64,000 nt of DNA, taken from contig JACPWG010000034.1 in assembly GCA_016197205.1 (NCBI GenBank), positions 62,001-126,000 of the forward strand, given 5' to 3'. Under the pieces are notes generated by a model, which was not told the DNA's origin, did no database searches, and saw nothing but the letters and a program-made list of their open reading frames with translations. The number at the start of each line of letters is the position of its first letter. Position 1 is the first letter of the stretch. The DNA is from Planctomycetota bacterium (lineage in GTDB: Bacteria; Planctomycetota; MHYJ01; WSZJ01; JACPWG01). The translations under genes and the position numbers were made by a program. Shown here in pieces: positions 61,871 to 64,000 of the stretch.

Positions 61871-64000
61871 TCACTCCCCGCGACGTTCCCGAGCCCGCGT
61901 TTCCCGCTGCTCCCGACTTTCCCGGAGATCGCGAAAGCCGACCTCGCCCGGCGGCAGATCGCGGTAGCCACGCCCGTGGTGCTCTCGCCAAGTCAGCATC
62001 AGGAACCCGCTGTCCTCCACGGGATCGAAGTCGTGGCGGTAGCGTCCCTCGAGCTCGAGCCGGGTCTCGGCGCCGCGATGAAGCTCCCAGGCGGCCCCCA
62101 CCGTGACCGAACGGCGCAGCACGGCTTTCACCCGGTTCTCGTCCTCGAAAGACAACGCGGCCTTGTAGCCGACCGCCACTTCGACCGGGCCGAGAAGCTG
62201 CCGGGCGCCCGCCTCCAGGTCCAAGCGGTCGGGGCCCTCCAGGAACACGCCCTCATTCGAAACGAGCGAGGCCCCTCCGCTCCAAACCGAGTCGAGCCAG
62301 GGGCGGTAGAGCAGCGTCTCGGACAGCTCCGCGCCCGAGCGATGCTGGGCCTTGTACAGCGTAAAGACGTCCTCGTCAAGCTCTCCCCCAGCGTAATGGT
62401 TGTTCTGGTGAAGGCTGAGCGCACGCCCGAAAAACGTGAGGGAGTGTTCGAGATCGACCTTCGGCCCGAGCACGAGCCGCTGGCTCACGCTCCCCCGCAC
62501 GGAAAGCGACCATTCCACGCCGCCGGCCTTTCCCGGCAATGCGCCCTCCGGAGCCTGGAGGTAGCCGGTCGTCTCCGCGGCCAGAGCGAGGGGGAGGGAC
62601 TCAGGTGAATACCGTAGATAGCCGCGCAGGCCGACCGTCGCCGCCTGGACCTCGTGCGTCCGGCCCAGCACCTCCACTCCGCTGAAGAGCCGCCGGTCTT
62701 CGTCGAACACCCGGCGGGCGGCGCGCAACTCGAGAAAGCGGTCGGGCACGAGCCCGTCGGCCAGGTCGTTGTCCGAGAGCAGGCGTCGCTGCTCTCCGCG
62801 CAGGCCGACCGACCATGTCGCGTCCTCCTGCCCGCCCAGGGCATAGCGGTCGCCCAGCCCCGACAGGTCGGCCTGCGCCGCCTCCGCCCTCAGCTCCAAC
62901 CACGGCGGCGGCACGGCCGGAAGCAGGGCCGTCGTCCGCCGAGGCGGAGGGGGGACCGCACCCGCCCGGACCCCGAGACGAAACACGCGACACAACATTT
63001 CCGCACGGCCGGCCTCGGGCGCGAACGACACGGTCTGCCACCCCCCGAGCACCAGTCGATACCGGCTGCGGGTCTCCCCGTCCACCCCTTCGTCGAGCCG
63101 AAGCCAGGCGGGCCCGGCCAGCGAGACCTTCACAGGTTGTGAAGCCGTGGCAAGCTGGTACACCCGCTCGACCCGCCCAAGCAGCGGCGCCTCCACGACG
63201 CCCTTCCCGGCCTCGACCCCGCCGTCCGCGACCCCGGTCCTCTCCGGCGGCCGAAGCTCGACGATCCGGACGCGCAGGAACTGGTTCGCGACCGGCTCCA
63301 CGATCCGCACGCGCAGCGCCTGACGACCCAAGGGCGCGGTCAACCGAATCGAGCGGGTCGGGACCGCCGGAGTCAAGAGCACGCTCTCCGGTTTCCTGTC
63401 CCCCACTTGCCACTCCGCCCGTAGCCCCACCGGCGCCATGTACTCGACGTCGGCGATCGAGAGGTGCAGCAACAACTCGGCCGGCCGGAGATTCGTCATC
63501 GCGATGCCCAGCCGATCGTCTCCACTCACGACCTGCTCCTGAGGCGACAGCGGTGGGAGGAGCGCCCTCCGCACCCGGAGGCCCGGGGCCTCCGGGTGCC
63601 AGCCCTCCCTGTCGATCGAGCGCACGCCCGCGCTCGTCAGCGGCGTCGTCACCAGCTCCCACTGCGCCCCGCCATCGATCCGCAAGACCAGCTCCTGCAG
63701 CCCCGGCACGCGCGGTTTCTCCGCGAAGAGCCGGTTCGCGAGCGCCACGCAAAGCCCGCGCTGCTCGGCACGCGTCTCGGCGACGTGCGCCAACAAGGCC
63801 ATGCGCCTTGCGACCGCCGCGTCCCCTTCTCCGAGCGGAAGGGCCAACGCGCCCTCGAGGTCCCCGCGTGCCAAGGCAAGCGCCTCTCGCATTGGTGCCG
63901 GAGCACCGGCGAGCTCCGGCACCGAAGCCGGGCCGTCGCCCGCAGGTTCCAGCACTTCACCGTCCCCCGCCTTCCGCACGCCCGCCTGCGACTCCGCACG
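61871..64000 (-). CDS. Probable envelope protein, N-terminus outside the window
   Basis: The frame is open to the right edge, so the 5' end is missing; about 709 residues are visible. The first 100 residues look helical and TPR-like (GDLEGALALPLGEGDAAVAR). The rest is beta-rich, and the last 300 residues have alternating hydrophobic/polar strands ending in aromatic or charged turns (ATWSVGLRGEQRRLL, LPLALAAETTGYLQ, VEWSLSVRGSVSQRL, VEVAVGYKAALSF, TRLELEGRYRHDFD), as in an outer-membrane beta-barrel. No named family was recognised. It ends in an Arg/Glu-rich tail. Confidence 0.65.
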   Translation of the reverse strand, partial: RAESQAGVRKAGDGEVLEPAGDGPASVPELAGAPAPMREALALARGDLEGALALPLGEGDAAVARRMALLAHVAETRAEQRGLCVALANRLFAEKPRVPGLQELVLRIDGGAQWELVTTPLTSAGVRSIDREGWHPEAPGLRVRRALLPPLSPQEQVVSGDDRLGIAMTNLRPAELLLHLSIADVEYMAPVGLRAEWQVGDRKPESVLLTPAVPTRSIRLTAPLGRQALRVRIVEPVANQFLRVRIVELRPPERTGVADGGVEAGKGVVEAPLLGRVERVYQLATASQPVKVSLAGPAWLRLDEGVDGETRSRYRLVLGGWQTVSFAPEAGRAEMLCRVFRLGVRAGAVPPPPRRTTALLPAVPPPWLELRAEAAQADLSGLGDRYALGGQEDATWSVGLRGEQRRLLSDNDLADGLVPDRFLELRAARRVFDEDRRLFSGVEVLGRTHEVQAATVGLRGYLRYSPESLPLALAAETTGYLQAPEGALPGKAGGVEWSLSVRGSVSQRLVLGPKVDLEHSLTFFGRALSLHQNNHYAGGELDEDVFTLYKAQHRSGAELSETLLYRPWLDSVWSGGASLVSNEGVFLEGPDRLDLEAGARQLLGPVEVAVGYKAALSFEDENRVKAVLRRSVTVGAAWELHRGAETRLELEGRYRHDFDPVEDSGFLMLTWREHHGRGYRDLPPGEVGFRDLRESREQRETRARERRGE

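Overview
The window is very GC-rich and gene-dense. Its content points to a planctomycete or a close relative: four large Hanks-type Ser/Thr kinases with TPR or SUMF1-type tails, two proteins with DUF1559-like tails, HEAT and TPR proteins of odd architecture, a squalene-hopene-type cyclase beside an HpnN-like RND protein, and many palindromic intergenic repeats. The placement is inferred from gene families, because the window holds no rRNA or ribosomal protein.

Layout. 1-7255: tail of a HEAT protein, a TPR receptor kinase, and a divergent pair made of an anchored TPR protein and the AmmeMemoRadiSam radical SAM enzyme. 7909-12610: a kinase with a formylglycine-enzyme-like domain and a Uma2 nuclease. 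12957-22623 (minus): a three-gene operon made of an anchored HExxH metallopeptidase-like protein, a giant kinase with twelve 46-residue TPR-like repeats, and a zinc-ribbon kinase. A stub of the metallopeptidase C-terminus lies directly behind the last kinase. 22932-28555: smpB, ssrA (tmRNA), a Pro-rich double zinc-ribbon protein, then a CBS / clan-CD-like / STAS operon. 29450-36856: squalene-hopene-type cyclase diverging from an operon of HpnN-like RND protein, PhnD-like binding protein, TatT-like lipoprotein and a small Cys-rich protein. 36944-41410: two Phd/PIN toxin-antitoxin pairs around a gamma-carbonic anhydrase and an HDxxH secreted protein. 41732-46654: a subtilase-CARDB-PHP fusion. 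47107-52952: a DUF4149-like membrane protein and two paralogous anchored proteins. 53258-60574: acetyl-CoA synthetase, endonuclease III and a HEAT-PgsB/CapB fusion. 61871-64000: an envelope-type protein cut by the window edge.

Three themes link the genes. First, a helical module resembling the GspE/MshE N-terminal domain, often next to a zinc ribbon, recurs in five proteins on very different effector domains (kinase, metallopeptidase, Pro-rich linker, DUF1559-like). This is the best candidate for an undescribed signalling or envelope system. Second, the intergenic space is filled with palindromic repeats in several families, some shared between sites more than 30 kb apart, plus a decayed fragment that resembles a REP-associated transposase. 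Third, A/T homopolymers of 7-9 nt encode Lys-Lys or Phe-Phe doublets in many genes, far more often than the base composition would predict.

Long open frames antisense to most large genes were treated as artefacts of GC-rich codon usage.
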